A stretch of DNA of 64,000 nt from Bacteroidota bacterium (GTDB lineage: Bacteria > Bacteroidota > Bacteroidia > Bacteroidales > Prolixibacteraceae). The notes under the pieces were generated by a model. The model made no database searches and was not told the DNA's origin. It worked only from the letters and a program-made list of their open reading frames with translations. Positions 7,200 through 16,770 of this stretch are shown here, in pieces; the first letter of the stretch is position 1; every line of letters begins with the position of its first letter. Position numbers and translations under genes: made by a program. The stretch spans positions 1 to 64,000 of the forward strand of contig JAUXUF010000311.1 of assembly GCA_030684645.1 (NCBI GenBank), given 5' to 3'.

Positions 7200-10160
7200 A
7201 TGATTAAAAGGCCATATAAGAGTACTACCATGACGAGTAAAAGTCTCACCAATAGAATTTCATTCCGGGAATTACTAATTCTTATTCTGTTGTTTTTTTC
7301 AGGTATTGCATTTATCATGTACATCTGGGATGATACAAAAAAACAAGAGGCTGAAAAGGTATTACAAAACGCCAGGTCTATTGCAGCCAGTCTCCCCAAG
7401 GATGCGTTAAATAACTTGCCGGAGAATCCTGAAGATCTTAAATTCAAGGATTTCAATCAATTAAAGAAAACACTTCACGAGGTTATTGTAGTAAACAAGA
7501 ATGCCAAATTTGCTTATTTTTATCTGCAACGAAACGATAAACTGTTCTTTATTGTAGATTCTGAACCTGAATCGTCGGCTGACTATTCGCCTCCCGGACA
7601 GGAATTTACAGAAGCCGACCCATCCGACAAGAAACCCTTTCAGAATGGGAAAGCTCTGGTAACTAAACCTGTGACTGATCGCTGGGGTACCTGGGTAAGT
7701 GCTGAGGTGCCTGTAAAAGATACCCGAACTGGTGAGGTAATTGCAGTATTTGGAATGGACTATAATGCCAATTCGTGGAAAAACAGGCTTCTGTTTGAAG
7801 TATCCGAATCGGTTATCCTGGTTCTTATTGTACTGTTTTTAATATTTATTTCACAGAAGGGTCTGAGGAAAAACATCCTGTTAAATAAAGAAATTACCCA
7901 GAGGAAAAAAGCCGAAAAAGCCTTATTGGAAAGAGAGATGTACTACCGCCTGTTGTTCGAACTGAATCCTCAGCCAATGTTTGTGTACGATTTGGAATCG
8001 ATGATGATACTGGAAGTAAACCGCGCAGCTATTAAAATTTATGGGTATTCCGTTGATGAATTTCTATCCATGTCGATCATTGGCTTGAAAGTCCAGCAAG
8101 ATTTTACCAGGTTATGGAAAAATTCGATGGAAGATCCAAATCCATTTCATCATACCGAAGTTTGGAATCACTGTACGAAAAGTGGCCAGATCATCCAGGT
8201 TGAGGTTCATTCGCACAATCTGGATTTCAGGCATAAGAATGCAAGACTGGTACTTTTGATCGATATTACCGACAAAATAAGAACTGAAGATATTTTGCGT
8301 GAAAACAAGCTGACCTTATCGAACCTGATTGGGAACCTGCCTGGAATGGTATATCGCTGCGCACCCGATGAAAATTACACCATGGATTATATTAGCGAGG
8401 GTTGTACCCGTATCACCGGTTATTCGCCTGATGAATTCGTGACCCAAAAGACCATTGCTTTCAATGATATAATTCTACCCGAATACCGGGAATTCATCTG
8501 GCTAAAATGGCTGGAAATAATCAATACAAAGAATGTTTTCGAAGAAGAATATCCGATAAAAACCTCATCCGGAGAAATCAAATGGGTTTGGGAACGGGGC
8601 AGAGGCGTGTATAATGAAAAAGAAGAACTTCAATATTTGGAAGGTTATATCGAAGACATTACCAATTGGAAACTTTCGGAAGAAAAACTCCTGAAAACGG
8701 AAACCAATTTTAAACGTTCGATTGAAGAATCACCTTTTGGTGTGCGCATTATTTCAAATGATGGTCAAACGATTTATGCGAATGCAACGTTGCTTCGTAT
8801 TTTCAGTTTCGAAAGTCTGGACGATTTCAATCAAATTCCTGCAACGAAATGGTACACTCCAAAGAGCTATTCGGAACACCTGATCCGGGAAGAAAAACGA
8901 AAAAACAAATTACCTGTTGAATCAGAATACGAAATCAAAATCATCCGGACTAATCAGGAAATCAGGTATTTACAGGTATTCAGATCTGAGATTTTATGGA
9001 ATAGAGAGCAAAAAATTCAAATCATCTACCTGGATATTACCGAACGAAAATTGGCAGAAAAAGAATTAAGAAAACTCTCACAGGCAATTGAGCAAAATCC
9101 GGTCTCAGTATTCATTACCAATTCTGATGGAATTATTGAATATATTAATCCAAGGTTTACCGAGATTACTGGATTTGAAGCTTCTGAAGCTATCGGGAAA
9201 AGTCCGGTAATCCTGAAGTCAGGAAAAATGGGCAATGAATTCTACTCCAACATGTGGAAAACGATAACCACCGGGAATATATGGAATGGCGAAATCATCA
9301 ACAAGAACAAAGCCGGAAAATTGTATTGGACCAATAAATCAATTTCGCCAATTCATGACAATCAGGGTCAGATTACCAATTTCGTTGCCATTGATGAAGA
9401 AATTACAGAAAAGAAATTTATCGAAGCTGAACTTATCAAGGCGAAAGAAAAAGCAGAAGAAAGCGATAGGCTGAAATCGGCATTTCTGGCTAACATCAGT
9501 CATGAAATCAGAACTCCAATGAATGGCATTCTGGGATTTGCCGAATTGTTGAAATCACCCGATCTTTCACCCGAAAACCAACAGGAATTTATTGAGGTGA
9601 TTGAAAAGAGCGGCCAACGCATGCTCAACATTATCCACGATTTGATAGATATTTCAAAAATTGAGGCGGGCGAAACAACTCTAAGAATCAGAAATACAAA
9701 CATTAACAAAATGCTTAAGGAAATCCACTTGTTTTTTATGCCTGAAGTTAACCAGAAAAATATTCACCTCGATTACCATTGCGATCTGACTGAAGAAGAA
9801 AGTATGATCGAAACAGATAGCGTCAAAATCAACCAGACACTAGTAAATCTGATCAAGAATGCAGTGAAATTTACGAAAGAAGGATCAATCACTTTCGGAT
9901 ATATCAGTAAGGAATCAACATTTGATTTTTATGTTTCGGATACCGGTCCCGGAATTCCTCCGGAACAAAAAGACTTGATTTTCGAACGTTTTATGCAAGG
10001 GACAATGAGTCTGAAGCGAAACTACGAAGGTGCCGGTTTGGGACTGGCCATTTCGAAAGCCTACGTCGAACTGCTTGGAGGTTCAATCCGGGTTGAATCA
10101 GAAATTGGCAAAGGATCAACCTTTTGGATTGAATTACCAATTGCCTATCAAAGGAACTGA
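7200..10160 (+). CDS. Membrane sensor histidine kinase with extracytoplasmic sensor and multiple PAS domains (no receiver domain)
   Basis: N-terminal TM, periplasmic segment, TM, four PAS/PAC-like blocks, HisKA H-box (FLANISHEIRTPMNGILGFAELL), and HATPase N/G boxes (NLIKNAVKFT, DTGPGIP, GAGLGLAISK). True start may be downstream at 7230. Confidence 0.9.
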   Translation: MIKRPYKSTTMTSKSLTNRISFRELLILILLFFSGIAFIMYIWDDTKKQEAEKVLQNARSIAASLPKDALNNLPENPEDLKFKDFNQLKKTLHEVIVVNKNAKFAYFYLQRNDKLFFIVDSEPESSADYSPPGQEFTEADPSDKKPFQNGKALVTKPVTDRWGTWVSAEVPVKDTRTGEVIAVFGMDYNANSWKNRLLFEVSESVILVLIVLFLIFISQKGLRKNILLNKEITQRKKAEKALLEREMYYRLLFELNPQPMFVYDLESMMILEVNRAAIKIYGYSVDEFLSMSIIGLKVQQDFTRLWKNSMEDPNPFHHTEVWNHCTKSGQIIQVEVHSHNLDFRHKNARLVLLIDITDKIRTEDILRENKLTLSNLIGNLPGMVYRCAPDENYTMDYISEGCTRITGYSPDEFVTQKTIAFNDIILPEYREFIWLKWLEIINTKNVFEEEYPIKTSSGEIKWVWERGRGVYNEKEELQYLEGYIEDITNWKLSEEKLLKTETNFKRSIEESPFGVRIISNDGQTIYANATLLRIFSFESLDDFNQIPATKWYTPKSYSEHLIREEKRKNKLPVESEYEIKIIRTNQEIRYLQVFRSEILWNREQKIQIIYLDITERKLAEKELRKLSQAIEQNPVSVFITNSDGIIEYINPRFTEITGFEASEAIGKSPVILKSGKMGNEFYSNMWKTITTGNIWNGEIINKNKAGKLYWTNKSISPIHDNQGQITNFVAIDEEITEKKFIEAELIKAKEKAEESDRLKSAFLANISHEIRTPMNGILGFAELLKSPDLSPENQQEFIEVIEKSGQRMLNIIHDLIDISKIEAGETTLRIRNTNINKMLKEIHLFFMPEVNQKNIHLDYHCDLTEEESMIETDSVKINQTLVNLIKNAVKFTKEGSITFGYISKESTFDFYVSDTGPGIPPEQKDLIFERFMQGTMSLKRNYEGAGLGLAISKAYVELLGGSIRVESEIGKGSTFWIELPIAYQRN

Positions 10161-10209
10161 TTGATAACTCAACGAATTTAGTATTGTCTCTGCTTTTTAC
10201 TGGCGCAAA

Positions 10210-13200
10210 TTACTCCCAACTTGCAAAAATCCGGCTCCCGGCTTCTTCCTGATTCACAATTCGCAAATGGGTATCAATTTCCTGCTGCATTTCCTCGACA
10301 TGCGAGATAACACCAACTATCCGGTTCTCCTTTCGAAGTGATTTTAGCGTATCGAAAACCACTGCCAGAGAATCTTTGTCGAGCGAGCCAAACCCTTCGT
10401 CTAAAAAGAAGAAATTCTGGTTCGAATCGGTGATCTTCTGGATGTTATCGGCCAATGCAAGTGCCAATGACAAGGCTGCCTGAAAAGTTTGCCCACCGGA
10501 AAGCGTTTTCACGCTGCGAACCTTACCACCATTTAGAAAATCGCGCACCTGGAAACTGTTGTCTTCAGTAATTTCAAGGCTCAGTTTTTGGCGGGTGAGT
10601 TGAAAAAACCGGTCGTTGGCCGCATTGCACAAATTCTGAAGGTAAACCGACGAAATGTAGTTCACGAAACCACTGGCCTTGAACAGCGACTTCATCGTTT
10701 TGATATTTTCTGCCCTCAACTCAATGTTTTCAAGATTTTTTCTCAGGCTGGCTTGCGATTCAAGTGCTTTTCGCAGATCCTGTAGCGATTTTTCCACAAT
10801 TCCGTATTCTTTGTTCCGAAGGTTTATCAATTCAGTGTCCTTTTCAATTTCCAGGTGCAGATTCTCGTGGGTCATTGCATCATATTGCCGGTCACCAATT
10901 TCTCTGATGAGCAAATCTAACTGATTTCGGGTCAATGAAATGTCCTGTTTAAACGCACTTACTTTCTGTTTTTCTGCAACGGGATTAATTCCTAACTTCA
11001 ATATTTCCTTCACCGCCTCATCCAACTGAAAAGCAGAATCCTTCAGTTCTTTCTCAATCCTGACCTGAATTTCAGCCAGATTATTTTTTTCTTGAGCCAA
11101 TTGCAACTGGTTAGCCGCAATACTTCCGGAGAGAATATCCTTGTTTTTCCGAAGCTCAACAAGCTGATTATTCAGTTGTGTGTATTGTCTTTCAATGTCC
11201 AAAAGTTTTTGCATGACGGCTTTCTTTTCAGCGGCAATCCCGTCCTTCGTTTTTCCATCGTACAGAGTTGCATCAAGCAGGTTGATCTGTCCGGTAAGGG
11301 TGTTCCGTTCAGTTTGGGCAACGGTCAGTTCCGTTTTGATTTTCTCAATTTCCTGAAGGTATTTTTCCTTGTTAACTGTTTCCTGATCTATCCTTTTCGA
11401 CAATTCATCCAACTGTTTTTCAAGCAGATGAATCCCTTTTCTTAAAGATTCAGAAACAGCAAAAGCAGTAACAACAGTTTCTTCTTTCCGGTAGTTTTCC
11501 CACCGAAACTGATTTTCGTGGATAACAACTTTCTCTTCGAGTTCTTTTTGCCTGACCAAAAGTCCGCACATATACTGCTCGTTCAGCTTTCGACGGCTAT
11601 CAAGCTCATTGAATCGACTGATCTGCAGCTCACAGGCGGCAATCTGTTTTTCAAATTCCGATTTTCGGTTCAGGGCTTTTGTCAGTGCACCCGAAACATT
11701 CCCGGCGCTGAAAATTCCGGGATGATGCAGCGACCCACATAACGGACAAGCTTCATCGCCCTTCAGATTGACGGCATATTCCTCCAATTTTAGTTGCACC
11801 CTGAAATGCTGAATCTCTGAATCGAGTTCCGCATTTTGAGCTTTCATCTGTTCAATCCTTTCCGCTAAAAACCGAATACCTGCTTCCTTATTAAAATCCC
11901 CTGAAAAATCATATAAAACGACCTCTTCAAACTGTTTAGCAATAGACTGATCAACTGCGGCAAGCTCCTTTTTAAATTTCTCTATTTCGCCGTTACCAGC
12001 CACCACTTGCTGCAATAGATTTTTATTCACATCATGCCAGCTTTTCGCATTCGAAAGCGCCACCATATCCGGCTGCTTTGCCTTTTCTTCCTTTAGCTGA
12101 AGCTCAATCCGTTTCTTTTCCAGTTTTAATTTTTCTATGGAAGAATTCGCATTCTGAATAAAAACATCTCCTTTTTTGATTCGGTCTTCCGAGTGAATAA
12201 TCAATTGTTTCAACTCAGCCAGCCGAATCAATTTGTCCAACTCCTCGGCCTGTTGTTTAAGCATATCACGACAGTCATAGGCTACTTTAATAGCTGCGTA
12301 AGACTGTTCTGAGGCGGCAATCTGATCTTCGGCATTCTTCAGATTGAGCATTTCAATACCCATTTTTTCGTTTAATTGCTGAACTTTCTTTGTTCCTGAA
12401 TCGGCTGCATCAAACAGATTTTTAAAATGGATCAGGCAATATTCGTAATCAGCAATCTTTTGTTCGAGCAACTGTATTTCAGGTAGTTTTTCATTCAGCG
12501 CATTTAATTTCTTCTGATTATCTTCCTTCTTTCTAACTAAATCCTGCAAAAGTCTGAATTCAGATTCTTTCTTCTGATTTTCAGAGCTTTGTTTACTCAA
12601 TCGTTCAATCTCCAATTTCAGTTCGGCAAGTCGGACGGTGTACTGATTCACCTGTTCCGGATCAACTTCCCCCAATTGCTGCAACTGACCTTCAATGTTT
12701 TGTTTTTGCGCGTTGTTCTTGTTTTCAAGAGAAGTGACCCTTGACGAAAGTTCAAATCGTCCAAGATTAAATAACTCCTTCATCATCTGAGTTCGCTCCA
12801 ATTTCCCGAGCTGTAGAAACTCCTGGAACTGACCTTGTGGAATGATGATGGTTCGTTTAAAATTGTCGTAACTCAGGCCAATTGCCTTTCCAAGCGATTC
12901 TGGTTCAATAGGAATCCAACGTCCATTTTCTTGACGGTAGGCCGTTCTTTCCAGCGTTTTGACTTCTTCAAACTTTTTACCGTTTCTCTTGCCTTTTACT
13001 ACTGCCTGATAAGCCGTCTGATCTTTCCCTGTTTCGAAGATAAACTCAATCAGCAAGTCGTTCGATTTCAGGTTCATCATGTTGTAGTTGCGGCTATCTC
13101 TAGAATTCAACCGGTCAGTCTCGCCATAAATAGCAAAAGTAATGGCTTCGAGAATGCTTGATTTTCCGCTTCCAACCGTGCCAAAAATGCCAAACAGATT

Positions 13201-13284
13201 GGCCTCAGTCAACCGGGGAAAGTCGATGGTCTGTTTCTCCTGATAGGAATACAAACCTTGTATGGTCAGTTTTACTGGTATCAT
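10210..13284 (-). CDS. sbcC: SMC-like exonuclease subunit SbcC
   Basis: Walker A GTVGSGKSSILEAITFAIYG, zinc-hook CPLCGSLHHPG, C-terminal LSGGQTFQAALSLALALA...FFLDEGFGSLD. ATG at 13284 preferred over the upstream GTG. Confidence 0.93.
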   Translation of the reverse strand: MIPVKLTIQGLYSYQEKQTIDFPRLTEANLFGIFGTVGSGKSSILEAITFAIYGETDRLNSRDSRNYNMMNLKSNDLLIEFIFETGKDQTAYQAVVKGKRNGKKFEEVKTLERTAYRQENGRWIPIEPESLGKAIGLSYDNFKRTIIIPQGQFQEFLQLGKLERTQMMKELFNLGRFELSSRVTSLENKNNAQKQNIEGQLQQLGEVDPEQVNQYTVRLAELKLEIERLSKQSSENQKKESEFRLLQDLVRKKEDNQKKLNALNEKLPEIQLLEQKIADYEYCLIHFKNLFDAADSGTKKVQQLNEKMGIEMLNLKNAEDQIAASEQSYAAIKVAYDCRDMLKQQAEELDKLIRLAELKQLIIHSEDRIKKGDVFIQNANSSIEKLKLEKKRIELQLKEEKAKQPDMVALSNAKSWHDVNKNLLQQVVAGNGEIEKFKKELAAVDQSIAKQFEEVVLYDFSGDFNKEAGIRFLAERIEQMKAQNAELDSEIQHFRVQLKLEEYAVNLKGDEACPLCGSLHHPGIFSAGNVSGALTKALNRKSEFEKQIAACELQISRFNELDSRRKLNEQYMCGLLVRQKELEEKVVIHENQFRWENYRKEETVVTAFAVSESLRKGIHLLEKQLDELSKRIDQETVNKEKYLQEIEKIKTELTVAQTERNTLTGQINLLDATLYDGKTKDGIAAEKKAVMQKLLDIERQYTQLNNQLVELRKNKDILSGSIAANQLQLAQEKNNLAEIQVRIEKELKDSAFQLDEAVKEILKLGINPVAEKQKVSAFKQDISLTRNQLDLLIREIGDRQYDAMTHENLHLEIEKDTELINLRNKEYGIVEKSLQDLRKALESQASLRKNLENIELRAENIKTMKSLFKASGFVNYISSVYLQNLCNAANDRFFQLTRQKLSLEITEDNSFQVRDFLNGGKVRSVKTLSGGQTFQAALSLALALADNIQKITDSNQNFFFLDEGFGSLDKDSLAVVFDTLKSLRKENRIVGVISHVEEMQQEIDTHLRIVNQEEAGSRIFASWE

Positions 13285-13298
13285 ATTTTGAGTTTTCA

Positions 13299-13416
13299 CC
13301 ACAGATTACTCAGATGAACACAGATTGAAAAAAATATTCTAAATAATCTGCGCTAATCTGTGCTATCTGTGTTTTAAACTTTTATTTTTCTCTGTGGCCA
13401 TCTGTGTAATCTGTGG
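13299..13416. repeat. Interspersed CCACAGATTACnCAGAT inverted-repeat element between sbcD and sbcC
   Basis: Left arm CCACAGATTACTCAGATGAACACAGATT; reverse complement of the right arm CCACAGATTACACAGATGGCCACAGAG; internal AATCTGTGC/ATCTGTG sub-repeats. Confidence 0.65.
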
Positions 13417-13443
13417 TTTATATTTTTTCTTATTATTCTGTGG

Positions 13444-14670
13444 TCAATCATCGCTGGATTCGGCCAGTATCTCGATAAACAAATTCATCACTTCCGCATT
13501 GGGCTTCTGTCCTTTGGTGTGCCTGAAATAATCGGTGAACAGCTCTTCAATACTTCTGGATAAATCGATACTTTTTTTGCTTCCAGTTGAAAATTCAATC
13601 GCATTTCTGACTTCAGGAATAATCGTGACTATTCCATTGTGGGTACTACTCAATTGTTTTCGTTCCTGAGCGGTGAGATAGGTATCGGTTACCATGGTCA
13701 GTTCTACCAGGCAATCCTGATTATCACTTAGCCACAGTAACGCCTCATCAATTCCTTCGGCCCGTTTCCGGAGTAATTTCTTGCCTTTGGTGAGTTCAAC
13801 TTCGCGAACATTTGCTTCCTTCCCAGGCTCTGCCTCTATTAGCATCACATATTTTTTCTGGTTGGCTTCGGCAAAACTGTATGATATCGGACTTCCGCTG
13901 TAATAAACCGGACAGGGTGCCGAATCGACCCGGTGCATCCGGTGTAAATGACCTATAGCCGTATATTGAATTTGTTTCGGAATGTTCTCTGAATAAATAA
14001 CCTGTGCGCCCCCAACATGCAAAACAGGCTTTTCATCAGCTGGTTCTTCGGGCATTTCACCGCCTTTTTTCATCATATAAAGATGGTTAACAAGCACGTT
14101 AATGCCACGATTATCGCAATATTTTGTTGCCAGTTCCTGCCATTTTTGCTGAAGCACCGAACGCAATTCTTCTTCGCTGTTTTCCTGCCCCAGGTATGTT
14201 TTTAGCCGAAACTCGTTGGCATAAGGCGTTAGCAGCAATCTCAAAGGAGCATCAACTTCGGGAAACTTTAACTCGATAAACCCTTCGGAACTTTCAATCA
14301 CTTTTAAGCCCGATTCCAGTTCAAATAACGGGACAAGCGAATTGGGATAACCGGCAAAAATGATCCCGCACTCCCGGGCCAGCGGATCGGGGGCCTCAAT
14401 GCGATCGGGTGAATCATGGTTTCCTGCAATGGCAATTACCGCGCGTTTCCCATTGCTTGCGAGGCGTTTCAACGTCCGGTAAAACAAATCAACAGCTTCG
14501 GTGGGTGGATTGAAGGTATCGAACAAATCCCCGGCAACGATAACCGCATCAACTTGCTCGCGATCAGCTATTTCACATATTTCCTGTAAAACAGCCTGTT
14601 GTTCTTCAATTCGCGAAAAATCTTCGAGACGTTTTCCAAGGTGCCAGTCAGAGGTATGGAGGAGTTTCAT
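13444..14670 (-). CDS. sbcD: Exonuclease subunit SbcD
   Basis: Metallophosphoesterase motifs MKLLHTSDWHLGKRL, VIVAGDLFD, IAGNHDS, GHLHRMHRV. Confidence 0.94.
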   Translation of the reverse strand: MKLLHTSDWHLGKRLEDFSRIEEQQAVLQEICEIADREQVDAVIVAGDLFDTFNPPTEAVDLFYRTLKRLASNGKRAVIAIAGNHDSPDRIEAPDPLARECGIIFAGYPNSLVPLFELESGLKVIESSEGFIELKFPEVDAPLRLLLTPYANEFRLKTYLGQENSEEELRSVLQQKWQELATKYCDNRGINVLVNHLYMMKKGGEMPEEPADEKPVLHVGGAQVIYSENIPKQIQYTAIGHLHRMHRVDSAPCPVYYSGSPISYSFAEANQKKYVMLIEAEPGKEANVREVELTKGKKLLRKRAEGIDEALLWLSDNQDCLVELTMVTDTYLTAQERKQLSSTHNGIVTIIPEVRNAIEFSTGSKKSIDLSRSIEELFTDYFRHTKGQKPNAEVMNLFIEILAESSDD

Positions 14671-14800
14671 TATTTAATGAATGTAAGAATGCTTTATTGA
14701 GTTTTGAATTAATTGTCTCAAAGCTATCCAAAATTCATAAAAATTTGAGTTCTTTCAACCCAATTTTCAAAGTGAATCGAAATCTTCAGCCATAAAAAAA

Positions 14801-14826
14801 GCCGCTGATCCTTTCAAATCAGCGGC
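14801..14826. terminator. Bidirectional-looking hairpin terminator
   Basis: AAAAAAAGCCGCTGATcctttcaaATCAGCGGCCTTTT. Confidence 0.7.
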
Positions 14827-14841
14827 CTTTTCAATCTCATT

Positions 14842-15024
14842 TCAGGAATATTTTTTAACTTCCCAGCAACAGCGTACCGGAGAAACAATTTTCCCCTCCG
14901 CTTTCAGGGTATTCATGGCTTTTTCAACCACTTTTTTATCCAATCCTGATAATTCTGCTATTTCACCGGCCTTCAAAGGTTTTCCGGACGCAGATAAAAC
15001 TGCCAATACTTTTTCTACGCTCAT
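14842..15024 (-). CDS. Small winged-helix DNA-binding-like protein
   Basis: MSVEKVLAVLSASGKPLKAGEIAELSGLDKKVVEKAMNTLKAEGKIVSPVRCCWEVKKYS; wHTH-like pattern. ATG at 15024 preferred over the longer ORF start. Confidence 0.6.
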   Translation of the reverse strand: MSVEKVLAVLSASGKPLKAGEIAELSGLDKKVVEKAMNTLKAEGKIVSPVRCCWEVKKYS

Positions 15025-15157
15025 AAAACAAAAGATTAAATGATTTACAATTTTTCCATTTTCCATTTACTATTTGCCGTGGTGGGCAAGCGATTGACTA
15101 CCAAACCAACTGCCCGATGCAGGTGGGTGAAATAGTAAATCGTCAATAGCTGAATGG

Positions 15158-15739
15158 TCAATAATCCATCCTTCCTTCAACCACTTTCCAGTCGGTAATT
15201 TTCCAGAAATCGGCAATGTATGCCGGACGAAGGTTTTGCTTGTCGAGATAATAAGCATGTTCCCAAACGTCGCAGGTCAAAAGTGGAGTCAGTCCATCGC
15301 GAACGGGGCAGCCAGCATTGCTGGTTTGAACGATGCTCAGTTTCCCGGCATCATCTTTCACCAACCAGGCCCAACCCGATCCGAATTGAGTGGCAGCAGC
15401 TTTATTAAATGCTTCTTTGAAAGCATCAAGCGATCCAAAAGCACCTTCGATGGCAGCTTTTAAAACCACTGAAGGTTCAGTAGCGGGCGTAGCAGAAAAT
15501 TGTTCGAAGTAAAAAGTGTGGTTGAAAACCTGTGCTCCGTTATTGAAGATACCACCTTCAGCTTTTTTAATGATGGTTTCCAGATCAGCATTTTCGAATT
15601 CAGTTCCAACAATCAGGTTGTTGAGGTTGGTCACGTATGCCTGATGGTGCTTGCCGTGATGAAACTCCAGTGTCCGGGCACTAATGTAAGGTTCAAGGGC
15701 ATCTTTTGCATAGGGTAATGCGGGTAGTGTAAAACTCAT
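15158..15739 (-). CDS. sodB: Superoxide dismutase, Fe-type-like
   Basis: SOD ligand motifs [27 protein letters not shown]; Fe-type-associated Gln in NNGAQVFNH and SNAGCP. Confidence 0.93.
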   Translation of the reverse strand: MSFTLPALPYAKDALEPYISARTLEFHHGKHHQAYVTNLNNLIVGTEFENADLETIIKKAEGGIFNNGAQVFNHTFYFEQFSATPATEPSVVLKAAIEGAFGSLDAFKEAFNKAAATQFGSGWAWLVKDDAGKLSIVQTSNAGCPVRDGLTPLLTCDVWEHAYYLDKQNLRPAYIADFWKITDWKVVEGRMDY

Positions 15740-15860
15740 TTTGGTTATCTTTTTTGGTTAAACAATGAATTGTTCGATTTTGGTAAGATAACAGAAACAA
15801 GATTCAAAAGGTTTGCAGAATATGTATTCCCGGAGTAATTTAGATTAATTCTGAATAAGG

Positions 15861-15993
15861 GAGGCCCCTATCCAACCTTTCCCCCTAAGGGAAAGGCTTT
15901 AGGCATTGAAAACTTCGTATAATATCTCTTTTATTGACACTTTTGTTTTTTACACTACCTAAAAGCCCCTCCTGAGGAGGGGTTGGGGAGGCT
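15861..15993. repeat. MITE/REP-like palindromic intergenic element, copy B
   Basis: GAGGCCCCTATCCAACCTTTCCCCCTAAGGGAAAGGCTTT...AAAAGCCCCTCCTGAGGAGGGGTTGGGGAGGCT: imperfect inverted arms, each with an internal hairpin, in the same architecture as 4071-4190. Confidence 0.65.
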
Positions 15994-16003
15994 AATAACA
16001 AAA

Positions 16004-16029
16004 CCGCCCGGTACCTCTGTACCGGGCGG
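16004..16029 (-). terminator. Terminator of the downstream-facing SOD gene
   Basis: CCGCCCGGTACctctGTACCGGGCGG; the minus-strand read ends in TTTTGTTATT. Confidence 0.7.
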
Positions 16030-16047
16030 AAAAAAACCAAAAATCAA

Positions 16048-16647
16048 CTAACCTTTAAACCGTCGGGCAACTTCGTCCCAATTAACCACGTTGAAAAAGG
16101 CATTGACATAGTCGGGTCGCCGGTTTTGATACTTGAGATAATAGGCATGTTCCCACACATCCACTCCAAGTACCGGTGTTCCTTTTACATCGGCCAGATC
16201 CATTAACGGGTTATCCTGATTTGGGGTAGATGAAATCACCAAACCGTCGCCTTGCTTTACCAGCCATGCCCACCCAGACCCAAACCGGGTGAGAGCTGCT
16301 TTTGTAAATGCTTCTTTAAAATTCTGATACGATCCAAATGAAGCGTCGATTGCTTTCTGCAAATCACCTTCAGGATTTTTGGCGCCTCCGGGAGCCATCA
16401 TTTCCCAAAATAAATTATGATTGTAAAAGCCACCTCCATTGTTGCGGACTGCAACCGGATGAGCCGAGATATCGGCTAAAATTTTTTCAATACTTTGCCC
16501 TTCAAGAGCTGTACCCAACACTGCAGCATTCAAATTGCCGGTATATGCTGCATGATGTTTATCGTGATGGATTTCCATCGTTTGTGCATCGATGTATGGT
16601 TCGAGTGCATCGTATGCATAGGGAAGTTTTTGTAATTCGAATGCCAT
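16048..16647 (-). CDS. Superoxide dismutase, Mn-type-like
   Basis: [50 protein letters not shown]; Mn-type-associated Gly and NQD patterns. Confidence 0.92.
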   Translation of the reverse strand: MAFELQKLPYAYDALEPYIDAQTMEIHHDKHHAAYTGNLNAAVLGTALEGQSIEKILADISAHPVAVRNNGGGFYNHNLFWEMMAPGGAKNPEGDLQKAIDASFGSYQNFKEAFTKAALTRFGSGWAWLVKQGDGLVISSTPNQDNPLMDLADVKGTPVLGVDVWEHAYYLKYQNRRPDYVNAFFNVVNWDEVARRFKG

Positions 16648-16770
16648 GTTTATTTGATTATAGAATTTAAGACACTTTTATCTTCTATACAAACATAACA
16701 CCTATTTAGATTTATTCCAAATAAGATTGAAAGTTTTTACATCAAATTTTTCGATAGGATATAGGCAGTG

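Noticed and set aside
15070-15258. ORF overlapping the 3' end of the Fe-type SOD
   Set aside because: Shadow frame of the SOD gene; its protein shows no independent domain.
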